NCBI RefSeq assembly: GCF_001509475.1
Contig: NZ_LLZG01000013.1
Coordinates: 1 to 64,000 of the forward strand
Reading direction: 5' to 3'
Length of the DNA: 64,000 nt
Origin: Streptomyces regalis
GTDB lineage: Bacteria > Actinomycetota > Actinomycetes > Streptomycetales > Streptomycetaceae
Below are positions 15,804 through 24,647 of the stretch, piece by piece. Every line of letters begins with the position of its first letter. The stretch's first letter is position 1. The translations under genes and the position numbers were made by a program. The notes under the pieces were generated by a model that was not told where the DNA came from, did no database searches, and saw nothing but the letters and a program-made list of their open reading frames with translations.

Positions 15804-16819
15804 GACGGCTCCTTCGACGGCGTGGACAGGGGGACGGGGGTGCCCTCGGCCAGCAGTCCCTCCGCGTGCAGCTCGTCCCACAGCGCGTCCGGGATCGGGC
15901 GCCGCAGCTGCTCAACGGTGTCCCGTACCTCCTCGGGGGACCGGGCGCCGGTCAGGACGCTCGCGACCGCGCCATGACCGAACGGGAAGCGCAGGGCGGC
16001 GGCGCGCAGCGGCACGCCGTGGCGTTCGGTGACCGCCAGCAGGCGCAGCGCCCGGTCGAGCACCGGCTGCGGCGCGGGCGCGTAGTCGTACGTGGCGCCT
16101 GGACGCGGGGCCGTGAGCAGCCCGGAGTTGAAGACGCCGCCGACGACGACGCTCCGGCCGCGGGCGGCGGCCTCCGGCAGCAGCTCGGCGAGCCCGTCCT
16201 GCTCCAGGAGGGTGTAGCGGCCGGCCAGCAGCACCACGTCGATGTCGGTCTCGCGCACGAAGCGGGCGGGCAGCGCGGACTGGTTCATCCCGACGCCGAT
16301 CGCCCCGATCACACCCTCGGCGCGCAGCCGCTCCAGCGCCGGGTACGCCTCGCGCAGGGCCTGCTCGGCGTGGTCGTCCGGGTCGTGCAGCAGGGCGACG
16401 TCGATCCGGTCGAGGCCGAGGCGGTCCAGGCTCGCCTCCAGGGAGCGCAGCACCCCGTCGGCGCTGAAGTCCCATACGCGGCGATGGGTGGCGGGGACGG
16501 CGAAGCCATGGGCCAGATCGTCACCGGGGTCGGCCGCCGGATTCGGTACGAGGAGTCGGCCCACCTTGGTGGAAACGGTGTACGTGTCCCGGGGGCGGCC
16601 CCGCAGCGCGTCGCCCAGCCGCCGCTCCGACAGGCCGAGGCCGTAGTGGGGTGCGGTGTCGAAGGTGCGGATGCCGGCGTCCCAGGCCGCGTCGACCGTG
16701 GCGTGGGCGGTCTCGTTCGTGACCGGGTGATAGAGGTTGCCGATTCCCGCGCAGCCGAGCGCGAGTTGTGTGACCTCGACCGTGCTGTCGCCCAGCCTCG
16801 TCGTCCGCAGCGGAGTCAC
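15800..16819 (-). CDS. aldo/keto reductase, probable L-fucose dehydrogenase
   Basis: A 339-residue AKR barrel. The signature reads AGIRTFDTAPHYGLGLSERR (catalytic Asp and Tyr), with STKVGR carrying the lysine and RIDVALLHDPDDHAEQ carrying the histidine. IGVGMNQ and VLTGARSPEEV fit the L-galactose/L-fucose dehydrogenase-like AKR group. It would oxidise L-fucose with NAD(P)+ to fuconolactone, the first step of the pathway. GTG 16819 overlaps the SDR stop by 4 bp. A D-threo-aldose dehydrogenase annotation is equally common for this group. Confidence 0.85.
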   Translation of the reverse strand: MTPLRTTRLGDSTVEVTQLALGCAGIGNLYHPVTNETAHATVDAAWDAGIRTFDTAPHYGLGLSERRLGDALRGRPRDTYTVSTKVGRLLVPNPAADPGDDLAHGFAVPATHRRVWDFSADGVLRSLEASLDRLGLDRIDVALLHDPDDHAEQALREAYPALERLRAEGVIGAIGVGMNQSALPARFVRETDIDVVLLAGRYTLLEQDGLAELLPEAAARGRSVVVGGVFNSGLLTAPRPGATYDYAPAPQPVLDRALRLLAVTERHGVPLRAAALRFPFGHGAVASVLTGARSPEEVRDTVEQLRRPIPDALWDELHAEGLLAEGTPVPLSTPSKEPS

Positions 16820-17589
16820 GGCCGGGCCGCCGGACGCAGCCGCAGTCCCTGCATGCCGCCGTCCACCGCGAGCGCGGTGCCGGTAACGCTGGCCGCGGCC
16901 GGACTCGCGAGGTAGACGATGGCCGCCGCCACCTCGTCGGCGCTCACCAGACGGCCCATGGGCTGGCGGGCGTTGAGGGCGGCTCGCTCTGCTTCCGGGT
17001 CGTCGGCGGCGTCGAGGAGCCTGCCTACCCAGGGGGTGTCGGCGGTGCCGGGGTTGACGCAGTTGACGCGGATTCCCTCGCGGACGTGGTCGGCGGCCAT
17101 GGCCAGGGTGAGGGACAGCACGGCGCCCTTGCTGGCGGAGTACAGGGCGCGCTGCGGGAGTCCGGCGGTGGCCGCGATGGAGCAGGTGTTGACGACGGCC
17201 GCAGTGCCCGGACGGGCAGTGGCAGCGCGGCGCAGATGGGGGAGGGCGGCCCGGGTGGTGCGGACCATGCCGAGGACGTTGACGTCCAGGACGCGGTGCC
17301 ACTGCTCGTCGGAGTTGTCCTCGACGGTACCGATGGCGCCGATGCCGGCGTTGTTGACGAGGATGTCGATGCCGCCCAGCGCGGTGGCCGCGGCCTCCAC
17401 GGCGGCGCGTACCGAGGTGTCGTCGCTCACATCGGCCTTGAGTCCGAGCAACGGCCGGGGCACACCGGCGGGTTCGAGGTCGAGGACGGCCACCGCCGCG
17501 CCCCGCGCGGCCAGCGCGCGGGCCGTGGCGAGCCCGATCCCGGCAGCGCCTCCGGTGACGATGGCCCTGAGACCTGACAGATCGGTCAT
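16816..17589 (-). CDS. SDR, probable 2-keto-3-deoxy-L-fuconate dehydrogenase
   Basis: A 257-residue classical [23 protein letters not shown] is the cofactor loop, [13 protein letters not shown] the NNAG motif, [20 protein letters not shown] plus K the Ser-Tyr-Lys centre, and [14 protein letters not shown] the family C-terminal loop. In known oxidative L-fucose pathways an SDR oxidises 2-keto-3-deoxy-L-fuconate at C4 to the 2,4-diketo acid. The position between dehydratase and AKR genes, with 4-bp overlaps on both sides, supports that role. An alternative is L-fucose dehydrogenase, since SDRs also serve that step; the AKR would then have another job. Confidence 0.85.
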   Translation of the reverse strand: MTDLSGLRAIVTGGAAGIGLATARALAARGAAVAVLDLEPAGVPRPLLGLKADVSDDTSVRAAVEAAATALGGIDILVNNAGIGAIGTVEDNSDEQWHRVLDVNVLGMVRTTRAALPHLRRAATARPGTAAVVNTCSIAATAGLPQRALYSASKGAVLSLTLAMAADHVREGIRVNCVNPGTADTPWVGRLLDAADDPEAERAALNARQPMGRLVSADEVAAAIVYLASPAAASVTGTALAVDGGMQGLRLRPAARP

Positions 17590-18923
17590 GCCGCATCCTC
17601 CTGTCCGGCGAGGTCTGCCACCCAGAACGTCCCGTCCGGGTAACGGTATTCGGCGAGGGACTCCTCCAGCATCGTGGCGGAGAAGCCCGGGGTGAGCGGC
17701 GCGGTGTAGTGGCCGTCGCGCATCACCACGGGTGCGGTGAAGTGCTGGTGCAGGTGGTCGACGTACTCGATGACCCGGTCGTCGGTCGTGCCGGAGAGCG
17801 CCAGGTAGTCGAACATCGACAGGTGCTGCACCAGCTCGCACAGCCCCACCCCGCCGGCGTGCGGGCACACCGGTACGCCGAACTTGGCGGCGAGCAGAAG
17901 GATCGCGAGGTTCTCGTTGACGCCGCCGACGCGGGCCGCGTCGATCTGGAGGACGTCGATGGCACCGGCCTGGAGGAGCTGCTTGAAGATGATGCGGTTC
18001 TGCACGTGCTCGCCGGTGGCGACCTTCACCGGGGCGACCGCCTGCCGTACGGACGCGTGGCCCAGGATGTCGTCGGGGCTGGTCGGCTCCTCGATCCAGT
18101 ACGGGTCGAACTCGGCGAGCGCCTTGGTCCACTCGATCGCCTCGTCCACGTTCCACCGCTGGTTGGCGTCGATGGCGATGCGGATGCCGTCGCCGACGGC
18201 GGCGCGGGCGGTGCGCATCCGCCGGATGTCGTCGTCGAGGTTGGCGCCGACCTTGAGCTTGATCTGGGTGAAGCCGTCGGCGACGGCCTGCTTGGCCAGC
18301 CGGGTGAGCTTGTCGTCGGAGTAGCCGAGCCAGCCCGGTGAGGTGGTGTAGCCGGGGAAGCCGCGCTCCAGCAGGAACGTCTCGCGCTCTGCGAGCCCCG
18401 TCCGGCCCTCGCGCAGCAGCCCCAGGGCGTCCTCAGGGGTGAGGGCGTCGGCGATGTAGCGGAAATCGACCTGGGAGACCAGCCACTCCGGGGAGGCGTG
18501 GGCAAGCAGCTGCCACAGCGGCTTGCCCTCCCGCTTGGCGGCCAGGTCCCACACGGCGTTGACCACGGCGCCGATCGCCATGTGCATCACGCCCTTCTCG
18601 GGGCCGAGCCAGCGCAGCTGGCTGTCGCCGATCAGGTCGCGGCTGAGCGAGCCGGGGTCGGCGCACAGCTCGTCGACGGACCGGCCCACGACGTGGGGCC
18701 GCAGGGCGTCGATCGCGGCGACCTGGACGTCGTTGCCGCGTCCGATGGTGAAGGTGAAGCCGTGGCCTTCGAGCCCGTCACCGGCGTCCGTGCGCAGCAC
18801 CACATAGGCGGCGGAATAGTCGGGGTCCGGGTTCATCGCGTCCGAGCCGTCCAGTTCCCGCGAGGTGGGGAAGCGGACGTCGTAGGTGTCGACGCCGGTG
18901 ATCCGGGCGGAGATTGCAGTCAA
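17586..18923 (-). CDS. L-fuconate dehydratase (enolase superfamily)
   Basis: A 445-residue enolase-superfamily enzyme of the L-fuconate dehydratase group, which removes water from L-fuconate to give 2-keto-3-deoxy-L-fuconate with Mg2+. The start [20 protein letters not shown] and the unusual [18 protein letters not shown] are hallmarks of this group. The catalytic KxK is [14 protein letters not shown] (Lys222/Lys224), metal ligands lie in [17 protein letters not shown] and VATGEHVQ, and the general acid is His355 in [12 protein letters not shown] 18923 has AAAGG upstream; a GTG at 18938 in frame is possible but lacks a site. It follows the FAH gene across a 22-bp repeat array. Confidence 0.9.
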   Translation of the reverse strand: MTAISARITGVDTYDVRFPTSRELDGSDAMNPDPDYSAAYVVLRTDAGDGLEGHGFTFTIGRGNDVQVAAIDALRPHVVGRSVDELCADPGSLSRDLIGDSQLRWLGPEKGVMHMAIGAVVNAVWDLAAKREGKPLWQLLAHASPEWLVSQVDFRYIADALTPEDALGLLREGRTGLAERETFLLERGFPGYTTSPGWLGYSDDKLTRLAKQAVADGFTQIKLKVGANLDDDIRRMRTARAAVGDGIRIAIDANQRWNVDEAIEWTKALAEFDPYWIEEPTSPDDILGHASVRQAVAPVKVATGEHVQNRIIFKQLLQAGAIDVLQIDAARVGGVNENLAILLLAAKFGVPVCPHAGGVGLCELVQHLSMFDYLALSGTTDDRVIEYVDHLHQHFTAPVVMRDGHYTAPLTPGFSATMLEESLAEYRYPDGTFWVADLAGQEDAA

Positions 18924-18934
18924 GGGGGTGCCTT

Positions 18935-19000
18935 TCACGCTGGGGCGAAGGTCTGGTCACACTGGGGCGACGGTCTGCTCACGCTTGGGCGAAGGTCTGG
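18935..19000. repeat. three contiguous 22-bp repeats across the FAH stop codon
   Basis: Units at 18935-18956, 18957-18978 and 18979-19000; unit core CTGGGGCGAAGGTCTGG with 1-4 changes between copies. The rightmost unit contains the last codons and TGA stop of the FAH gene. The other two repeat the same tail, stop included, up to the dehydratase ribosome site. Confidence 0.85.
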
Positions 19001-19830
19001 CGCTGGCCGCCGAGCCCGTCGATGGACAGCTCGACGGTGTCGCCGGGGCGCAGGAAGGGGGTGCCGGGAAGGCCCAGAGCCACACCCGCGGGCGTACCGG
19101 TGTTGATCACGTCGCCCGGCTCCAGGACCATGTACTGGCTCAGGTACGCCACGATGTGGTCGACCGGAAAGATCATGTCGCTGGTGTGCCCGTCCTGCCG
19201 CTTCACGCCGTTGACGCTCAGGTGCAGCCCGAGATCCTGCGGGTCGCCGACCTCGTCGGCGGTGACCAGCCACGGGCCGAGCGGGTTGAAGGTCTCACAG
19301 GACTTGCCGAGGTCCCACTGGGGCGAGTACTCCAGCTGGAACTCGCGCTCCGAGACGTCGTGGCTGATCGCGTACCCCGCGATCACGGCCCGCGCGGCCT
19401 CAGGTCCGTCGAGGTAGCGAGCCCGGCGTCCGATGACGACCGCGAGTTCGACCTCCCAGTCGGTCTTCACGGAGCCGCGGGGGACGAGCACCTCGTCGTA
19501 CGGTCCGACGACCGTGCCCGGGTCCTTCATGAAGACCACCGGACGCGGTGGAATCGCCGCGCCTGTCTCGGCGGCGTGGTCGCGGTAGTTCAGGCCGATG
19601 CAGACGACCTTGCCGGGGCGGGCGACGGGTGCGCCGATGCGCAGGCCGTCGGCGTCCAGTTCGGGCAGCGAGCCCTGCGCGAGAGCCGCGCGGGCCCGGT
19701 CGACACCGTCCGAGGCGAGAAAGGTGCCGTCGACGTCGGAGGTCAGGGAGGAGAGGTCCAGCAGCCGGCCGTCGTCGGTGCGGACGGCGGGCCGCTCCTC
19801 ACCGGGTGCGCCGACACGTAGCAGTTTCAC
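18979..19830 (-). CDS. FAH family hydrolase, probable 2,4-diketo-3-deoxy-L-fuconate hydrolase
   Basis: A 283-residue fumarylacetoacetate-hydrolase-fold protein. The fold marks are VVCIGLNYRDHAAETG, PRPVVFMKDPGTVVGPYD, DWEVELAVVIGRRARYLD and VINTGTPAGVALG, with metal-binding acidic residues in the DWEVELAVVIG segment. In oxidative L-fucose degradation this family splits 2,4-diketo-3-deoxy-L-fuconate into pyruvate and L-lactate. It is the promoter-proximal gene of the operon; GTG 19830 has AAGGGAG upstream. Its stop is inside a tandem 22-bp repeat. Acylpyruvase activity is the alternative generic call. Confidence 0.88.
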   Translation of the reverse strand: MKLLRVGAPGEERPAVRTDDGRLLDLSSLTSDVDGTFLASDGVDRARAALAQGSLPELDADGLRIGAPVARPGKVVCIGLNYRDHAAETGAAIPPRPVVFMKDPGTVVGPYDEVLVPRGSVKTDWEVELAVVIGRRARYLDGPEAARAVIAGYAISHDVSEREFQLEYSPQWDLGKSCETFNPLGPWLVTADEVGDPQDLGLHLSVNGVKRQDGHTSDMIFPVDHIVAYLSQYMVLEPGDVINTGTPAGVALGLPGTPFLRPGDTVELSIDGLGGQRQTFAQA

Positions 19831-19951
19831 TGGGCAACTCCCTTGCCGTGGTGGCTGGTTCGTTGGGGATGACGGTCGGCTGTACCGGGTGGGCCGCCGA
19901 CTCGCACCTGGCCGAACCGCTGCAGAAGGGCCTCGATTCGCGCGCCCTCAG

Positions 19952-19962
19952 TCATCGGATGT
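19952..19962 (-). promoter_or_regulatory. predicted operator of the fucose catabolic operon
   Basis: TCATCGGATGT, 10 of 11 match to ACATCGGATGT, followed by AT so that the outer ATAC on the other strand is kept. It sits just downstream of the predicted -10. A weaker copy, ACCTCGGATGA, lies upstream of the -35 at about 20012-20022. Confidence 0.6.
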
Positions 19963-19976
19963 ATGGCGGCCCCGTG

Positions 19977-20006
19977 ACTCTAGACGCAGGTGAGGCCACC
20001 TGACAA
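19977..20006 (-). promoter_or_regulatory. predicted promoter of the fucose catabolic operon
   Basis: On the minus strand TTGTCA (20006-20001), an 18-bp spacer and TAGAGT (19982-19977). The operator 19952-19962 would lie at about +8 to +18. The transporter operon has a near-identical arrangement (TTGTCA, 18 bp, TAACGT, operator at about +10). Confidence 0.5.
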
Positions 20007-20163
20007 CGGATACCTCGGATGAATTAGCTCTCTCGCCGACACTCACCTATCCCTCAAGCCGCATCTGCCTGGGATATCGCCCAAGCGTGCGAGCGGTAGG
20101 GTTCCCACCCTCCGATGAATCCAGAGACACCTCATACGGCAACATTCCCTGGCGAGAGGCCAT

Positions 20164-20205
20164 GGGTGCTTCTTCCTTCGAGGTCGCCCGAAGGAAGAAG
20201 CACCC
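20164..20205. terminator. very strong hairpin in the divergent control region
   Basis: Perfect 17-bp arms GGGTGCTTCTTCCTTCG and CGAAGGAAGAAGCACCC around an 8-base loop, lying between the two divergent fucose promoters. No gene ends here, so its role is open: insulator/bidirectional terminator or a small structured RNA. No protein-coding gene was recognised between 19831 and 20705. Confidence 0.5.
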
Positions 20206-20410
20206 CTCCTCGGGACCCTTCAGGCCGCTCACGCGGCAGGGTCCAGTGGCACCGTTTCCGATTTGTGAGCTGCTTCCGCCTGACCCCTCTCGGCCGCTGG
20301 ATCAGTGAAAGCGCAGGCAGAACCCATGATTCACCCGATCGTTCGGCCCGTCAGGCCCGGCCCGCGAGGGCCGGTGGCCCGATGCGACACAAATCGACTG
20401 GGGTGAACCC

Positions 20411-20440
20411 TTGTCAACTTCGGCAACGCCGTCGTAACGT
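20411..20440 (+). promoter_or_regulatory. predicted promoter of the fucose transporter operon
   Basis: TTGTCA (20411-20416), 18-bp spacer, TAACGT (20435-20440). The first gene starts 265 bp downstream, leaving a long leader. Confidence 0.5.
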
Positions 20441-20456
20441 CCTCGTCGTCCGAGAT

Positions 20457-20467
20457 ACATCGGAGGA
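20457..20467 (+). promoter_or_regulatory. predicted operator of the fucose transporter operon
   Basis: ACATCGGAGGA in the context ATACATCGGAGGAAT, 9 of 11 matches to ACATC-S-GATGT, starting 17 bp after the -10 element. Confidence 0.5.
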
Positions 20468-20705
20468 ATGTTCTACGGCTCACAGTGCGCCCATTCGGGG
20501 CGCGCAACGCGACCGCTCACTTTCCGCCACCTCGGTCACCGGCTGACCCTCGCTTCCGTCCCCCTCGGGCGCGGTCCGCACATGCCCTGTGTCGGACCGA
20601 TCCTTGCCCGGCAGGCGGCCTCGCCCCATCCCCTGCGGGCGGGTACGCCGTCCTTCCCACCGTCGCCCTGCGGCACCCCGCCCTGGCCAAGGAGACAACA
20701 CAGCC

Positions 20706-21770
20706 ATGAAGCTCACCCGCACCCGCACCCGCACCCGCTCCACCGCCGCAGCCGCCACCGCCGTCCTCGCGGTCCTGGCCCTCGCCACCGCGTGCAACCG
20801 CGACAGCACGGCCTCGGCAGCCTCGGGCGGCGGCGACAAGCCCGCCATCGGCATCGACCTGCCGCGTTCCGACTCCGACTTCTGGAACTCCTACGCCGAG
20901 TACATGAAGAAGGACATCAAGTCCGACGGCATCAACGCCCTGCCGCTGAGCAACTCGCAGAACGACGTCACCAAGCTGGTCGCCAACGTCCAGGTCTTCC
21001 AGAACACCGGCGCCAAGGCCGTCGTCATGGCGCCCCAGGACACCGGCGCCATCGCCTCCACCCTCGACACCCTGGCATCGAAGAAGATCCCCGTGGTCAG
21101 CGTCGACACCAGACCCGACAAGGGCGACGTCTACATGGTGGTCCGCGCCGACAACAGGGCGTACGGCACCAAGGCCTGCGAGTTCCTCGGCGAGCAGCTG
21201 GGCGGCAAGGGCAAGGTCGCCGAGTTCCAGGGCGCCCTGGACTCGATCAACGGACGTGACCGCTCCGAGGCGTTCGCGGAGTGCATGAAGACGAAGTTCC
21301 CGAAGATCAAGGTCTTCGAGCTGCCCACCGACTGGAAGGGCGACGTGGCCTCCGCCAAGCTCCAGTCGCTGCTCGCCCAGCACCCGGACCTGAACGGCAT
21401 CTACATGCAGGCCGGCGGCGTCTTCCTGCAGCCCACCCTGTCCCTGCTGGAGCAGAAGGGCCTGCTCAAGCCGGCGGGCGAGAAGGGCCACATCGCGATC
21501 ATCTCCAACGACGGCATCCCGCAGGAGTTCGACGCCATCCGCAAGGGCCAGATCGACGCCACCATCTCCCAGCCGGCCGACCTGTACGCCAAGTACGCGC
21601 TGTACTACGCCCAGGCCGCGGCCGAGGGCAAGACCTTCAAGCCGGGCAGGACCGACCACGACTCCACCATCATCAAGCTGCCCAACGGCCTGGAGGACCA
21701 GCTCCCCGCACCGCTCGTGACCAAGGACAACGTCGACGACAAGGCGCTGTGGGGCAACAACGTCGGCTGA
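20706..21770 (+). CDS. sugar ABC transporter substrate-binding lipoprotein (RbsB/MglB type)
   Basis: A 354-residue periplasmic-binding-protein-1 family lipoprotein. The signal ends LALATAC with Cys30 as lipidation site. Family segments are KPAIGIDLPRSDSDFWNSYA, VFQNTGAKAVVMAPQDTGAI, KKIPVVSVDTRPDKGDVYMV, AEFQGALDSINGRDRSEAFA and HIAIISNDGIPQEFDAIRKG. It would bind a monosaccharide, most likely L-fucose given the divergent catabolic operon, and deliver it to the permease. ATG 20706 has AAGGAG. It heads a four-gene operon with ATPase, permease and regulator. A 12-bp-arm hairpin follows its stop and may lower expression of later genes relative to the binding protein. Confidence 0.9.
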   Translation: MKLTRTRTRTRSTAAAATAVLAVLALATACNRDSTASAASGGGDKPAIGIDLPRSDSDFWNSYAEYMKKDIKSDGINALPLSNSQNDVTKLVANVQVFQNTGAKAVVMAPQDTGAIASTLDTLASKKIPVVSVDTRPDKGDVYMVVRADNRAYGTKACEFLGEQLGGKGKVAEFQGALDSINGRDRSEAFAECMKTKFPKIKVFELPTDWKGDVASAKLQSLLAQHPDLNGIYMQAGGVFLQPTLSLLEQKGLLKPAGEKGHIAIISNDGIPQEFDAIRKGQIDATISQPADLYAKYALYYAQAAAEGKTFKPGRTDHDSTIIKLPNGLEDQLPAPLVTKDNVDDKALWGNNVG

Positions 21771-21788
21771 CCGCCGACAGCTCACGCC

Positions 21789-21830
21789 CGCGGTGTGGAG
21801 GGACGGCCGGTTCCCTCTCTCCACACCGCG
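21789..21830 (+). terminator. intra-operon hairpin after the binding-protein gene
   Basis: Perfect 12-bp arms CGCGGTGTGGAG and CTCCACACCGCG with an 18-base centre, 19 bp after the binding-protein stop and 69 bp before the ATPase gene. Such hairpins commonly attenuate or protect 3' ends so that binding protein is made in excess. Confidence 0.55.
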
Positions 21831-21851
21831 CCCGAGCGCACCTCCCCGGCC

Positions 21852-21882
21852 CAGCATCCGTACACGGCAGCATCCGTACACG
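21852..21882 (+). repeat. 15-bp direct repeat in the ATPase leader
   Basis: CAGCATCCGTACACG at 21852-21866 and 21868-21882, period 16, ending 16 bp before the ATPase start codon. Confidence 0.7.
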
Positions 21883-21898
21883 AAGGACGGTATCCACC

Positions 21899-23500
21899 AT
21901 GGCGGACACCGCGACCGCCCGGGCCACCGGCCCCGGGCATCCGGCCCCGGTGGCCGAAGCGACCGGCATCAGCAAACGATTCGGGGCGACCGTCGCCCTG
22001 CGCGACGCACGTGTCACCATCGCCCCGGGCGAGTCGCACGCCCTGGTGGGACGCAACGGCGCCGGCAAGTCGACGCTCGTGTCCATCCTCACCGGACTCC
22101 AGCAGCCCGACACCGGCTCCCTGCGCTTCTCGGGCGAGCCCGCACCCGCCTTCGGAGACATCGACGCCTGGCGCTCCCGCGTCGCCTGCGTCTACCAGCG
22201 CTCCACCATCATCGGTGAGCTGACCGTCGCCGAGAACCTCTTCCTGAACCGGCAGAGCGCCGGCGCGGTACAACCCATCCGCTGGAAGCAGCTGCGGCAG
22301 CGCGCGGAGGAACTGCTCGCCGAGTACGGCGTGGCCGTCGACCCCGCCGCGCGGGCCAGGGACCTCACGGTCGAGCAGCGGCAGTTCGTCGAGATCGCCC
22401 GGGCGCTGTCCTTCGGCGCCCGCTTCATCATCCTCGACGAGCCGACCGCCAAACTCGACGCGCGCGGCATCGGCCGCCTCTTCGACAAGCTCCGCGACCT
22501 CCAGGACCAGGGCGTCGCCTTCCTGTTCATCTCCCACCACCTGCAAGAGGTCTACGACCTCTGCAGCACGGTCACGGTCTACCGCGACGCCCGTCACATC
22601 CTCACCGCGCCCGTGGCCGAGCTCGGTCACCAGGCGCTGGTGGAGGCCATGACCGGCGAGTCCGCCGCCACGAACACCGCCGCCACGAGCACGGCCCCAG
22701 CCGCACGGGCCGACTCCCCGGAGCTGCTGACGATCGACGGCCTGACGCTGCCCGGCGTCTGCGAGAACCTGTCCCTCTCGGTCCGCAAGGGCGAGCTGGT
22801 CGGGCTCGCCGGCGCCGCGGCCAGCGGCAACGTGCAGGTGGGCGAGGCCATCGCAGGCCTGCACCGCGCCAAGGACGGCGGCATCACGGTAGGCGGCCGG
22901 GTCGTGCGCACCGGCAGCGTGCCCTCCGCCCTCGCCGCCGGAGTCGGTCTGGTCCCCGAGGACCGCCACGTCCAGGGGCTGGTCAACAACCGCAGCGTGG
23001 CGGAGAACGCGACGCTCACCGTCACCGACCAGCTCGGCCCGTTCGGCACCGTACTGCCCGCACGCACCAGGACCTTCGCCCGGCGCATGATCCGGGACCT
23101 CGACATCAAGACCCCGGGAGCCGCCACCCCGGTCTCCGCCCTGTCCGGCGGCAACCAGCAGAAGGTCGTCGTCGCCCGCGCCCTGGCCACCGACCCCCAT
23201 GTCCTGGTGGCCATCCGGCCCACCAACGGCGTGGACGTCAAGTCCAAGGAGTTCCTGCTCGGCCGGATCCGGCAGGTCGCCGACGGCGGCAAGGCCGCAC
23301 TGATCGTCTCCGACGAACTGGACGACCTCCGGGTCTGCGACCGGGTCGTCGTCATGTTCCACGGACGGGTGGTCGCCGAGTTCGAGCGCGGCTGGCGGGA
23401 CGAGCAGGTGGTCGCCGCCATGGAAGGCGTCGCCACTCCCGCGGCAGGCGCCGCATCCGCCTCATTCACCGCATCCGGCACCGAAGCGCACGGAAGGTAG
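21899..23500 (+). CDS. sugar ABC transporter ATP-binding protein (RbsA/MglA type)
   Basis: A 533-residue tandem ABC ATPase of the monosaccharide class. The first half has Walker A GRNGAGKST, a degenerate signature region DLTVEQRQFVEIARALSFGA and Walker B FIILDEPTAKLD. The second half has the typical altered Walker A (GAAASGNVQVGE), signature ALSGGNQQKVVVARALATDP and an aspartate-poor Walker B (VLVAIRPTNGVDVKSKEF). Such a split between active and degenerate sites is normal in the family, though the IRPT in the second half is more altered than usual (DEPT expected). ATG 21899 follows AAGGACGG. It powers uptake with the adjoining permease. Confidence 0.92.
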   Translation: MADTATARATGPGHPAPVAEATGISKRFGATVALRDARVTIAPGESHALVGRNGAGKSTLVSILTGLQQPDTGSLRFSGEPAPAFGDIDAWRSRVACVYQRSTIIGELTVAENLFLNRQSAGAVQPIRWKQLRQRAEELLAEYGVAVDPAARARDLTVEQRQFVEIARALSFGARFIILDEPTAKLDARGIGRLFDKLRDLQDQGVAFLFISHHLQEVYDLCSTVTVYRDARHILTAPVAELGHQALVEAMTGESAATNTAATSTAPAARADSPELLTIDGLTLPGVCENLSLSVRKGELVGLAGAAASGNVQVGEAIAGLHRAKDGGITVGGRVVRTGSVPSALAAGVGLVPEDRHVQGLVNNRSVAENATLTVTDQLGPFGTVLPARTRTFARRMIRDLDIKTPGAATPVSALSGGNQQKVVVARALATDPHVLVAIRPTNGVDVKSKEFLLGRIRQVADGGKAALIVSDELDDLRVCDRVVVMFHGRVVAEFERGWRDEQVVAAMEGVATPAAGAASASFTASGTEAHGR

Positions 23501-23502
23501 TC

Positions 23503-24552
23503 ATGTCCGCCACCACAGATCTCACCGAGCCCGCAGCGAGCAAGGCGGAGCCGGCCGCCGCGGAGACCGGCCGCCGCGGCAGCCGGATCGACCTCGGCCA
23601 CTTTCGTGACCTGTCCCTGATCCCGGCCATCCTCGTGCTGATGCTGATCGGGTTCATCGTCTCGCCGGCCTTCCTCACCGCCGACAACCTCATCGGCGTA
23701 CTGCAGCAGTCCACCGAACTGAGCCTGCTCGTGCTCGCCACGGCGCTCATCCTCATCTGCGGCCGGATGGACCTGTCCCTGGAGTCCACCATCGGCGTGG
23801 CCCCCGTCATCGCCGTATGGCTGGTCCTGCCCACCAGCGGTGCGCGGTTCACCGGCCTCGGCCTCTTCCCCGAGTGGATGGCGTTCCCGCTCTGCCTCCT
23901 GGTCGGCGTGGTGATCGGCGCCGTCAACGGATTCCTGATCCTGAAGCTGCGCCTCAACGGGTTCATCGTCACCCTCGGCATGCTGACCATGCTGCGCGGC
24001 CTTCAGGTCGCCCTCTCCGAGGGCCAGTCCATCGTCGAACTGCCCTCGTCCTTCACCTACCTGGGCAAGGCGTCCTGGCTGGGTATGCCCGCCGCCATCT
24101 GGGTCTGCGCGGTGCTCTTCGCGATCGGGGGCAGCGCGCTGGCCTGGCTCCGGCACGGCCGGGCGCTGTACGCGATCGGCGGCAACGCGGAGGCCGCCCG
24201 CACCGCGGGTATCCGCGTCGACCGGACCGTGTGGATCGTCCTCATCCTCGGCAGCCTGCTCGCCGCGTTCGCCGGCATCCTCTACAGCGGCCACTACGGC
24301 TCCATCTCCGCCACCCAGGGCAGCGGCTGGATCTTCCAGGTCTTCGCCGCGACCGTCATCGGCGGAGTCAGCCTCAACGGCGGCAAGGGCTCGATCTTCG
24401 GCGCGCTGACCGGTGTACTCACCCTCCAGCTCGTCGTCAACGTCATGACGCTCGCTGGCGTACCTCCGCTGTGGAACCAGTTCCTCAACGGCGCGATCAT
24501 CATCGTCGCCCTGATCATCTCCCGCTTCGCCTCCGGCGAGAAGCAGGAGTAG
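23503..24552 (+). CDS. sugar ABC transporter permease (RbsC type)
   Basis: A 349-residue integral membrane permease of the BPD_transp_2 (RbsC/XylH) family with about 9-10 hydrophobic segments, starting LSLIPAILVLMLIGFIVSPA. Family motifs are LVLATALILICGRMDLSLES (the GG/GRMDLS region), VNGFLILKLRLNGFIVTLGM, LYAIGGNAEAARTAGIRVDR and FAATVIGGVSLNGGKGSIFG. It forms the membrane channel for the sugar. It starts 2 bp after the ATPase stop, hence translational coupling. Confidence 0.92.
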   Translation: MSATTDLTEPAASKAEPAAAETGRRGSRIDLGHFRDLSLIPAILVLMLIGFIVSPAFLTADNLIGVLQQSTELSLLVLATALILICGRMDLSLESTIGVAPVIAVWLVLPTSGARFTGLGLFPEWMAFPLCLLVGVVIGAVNGFLILKLRLNGFIVTLGMLTMLRGLQVALSEGQSIVELPSSFTYLGKASWLGMPAAIWVCAVLFAIGGSALAWLRHGRALYAIGGNAEAARTAGIRVDRTVWIVLILGSLLAAFAGILYSGHYGSISATQGSGWIFQVFAATVIGGVSLNGGKGSIFGALTGVLTLQLVVNVMTLAGVPPLWNQFLNGAIIIVALIISRFASGEKQE

Positions 24553-24647
24553 CCGCGCCCGCCCCATGGGCAGCTCCGCCCGGCCCTGACGTCGCCGGGC
24601 GGAACCAACGCCCACCAGCGCATCCCCCAGCACGGAGAGGCACGTTC

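Noticed and set aside
20047..20308. Short frames over the strong hairpin between the fucose promoters
   Set aside because: Frames on both strands are by-products of the inverted repeat, with no ribosome site or family similarity.
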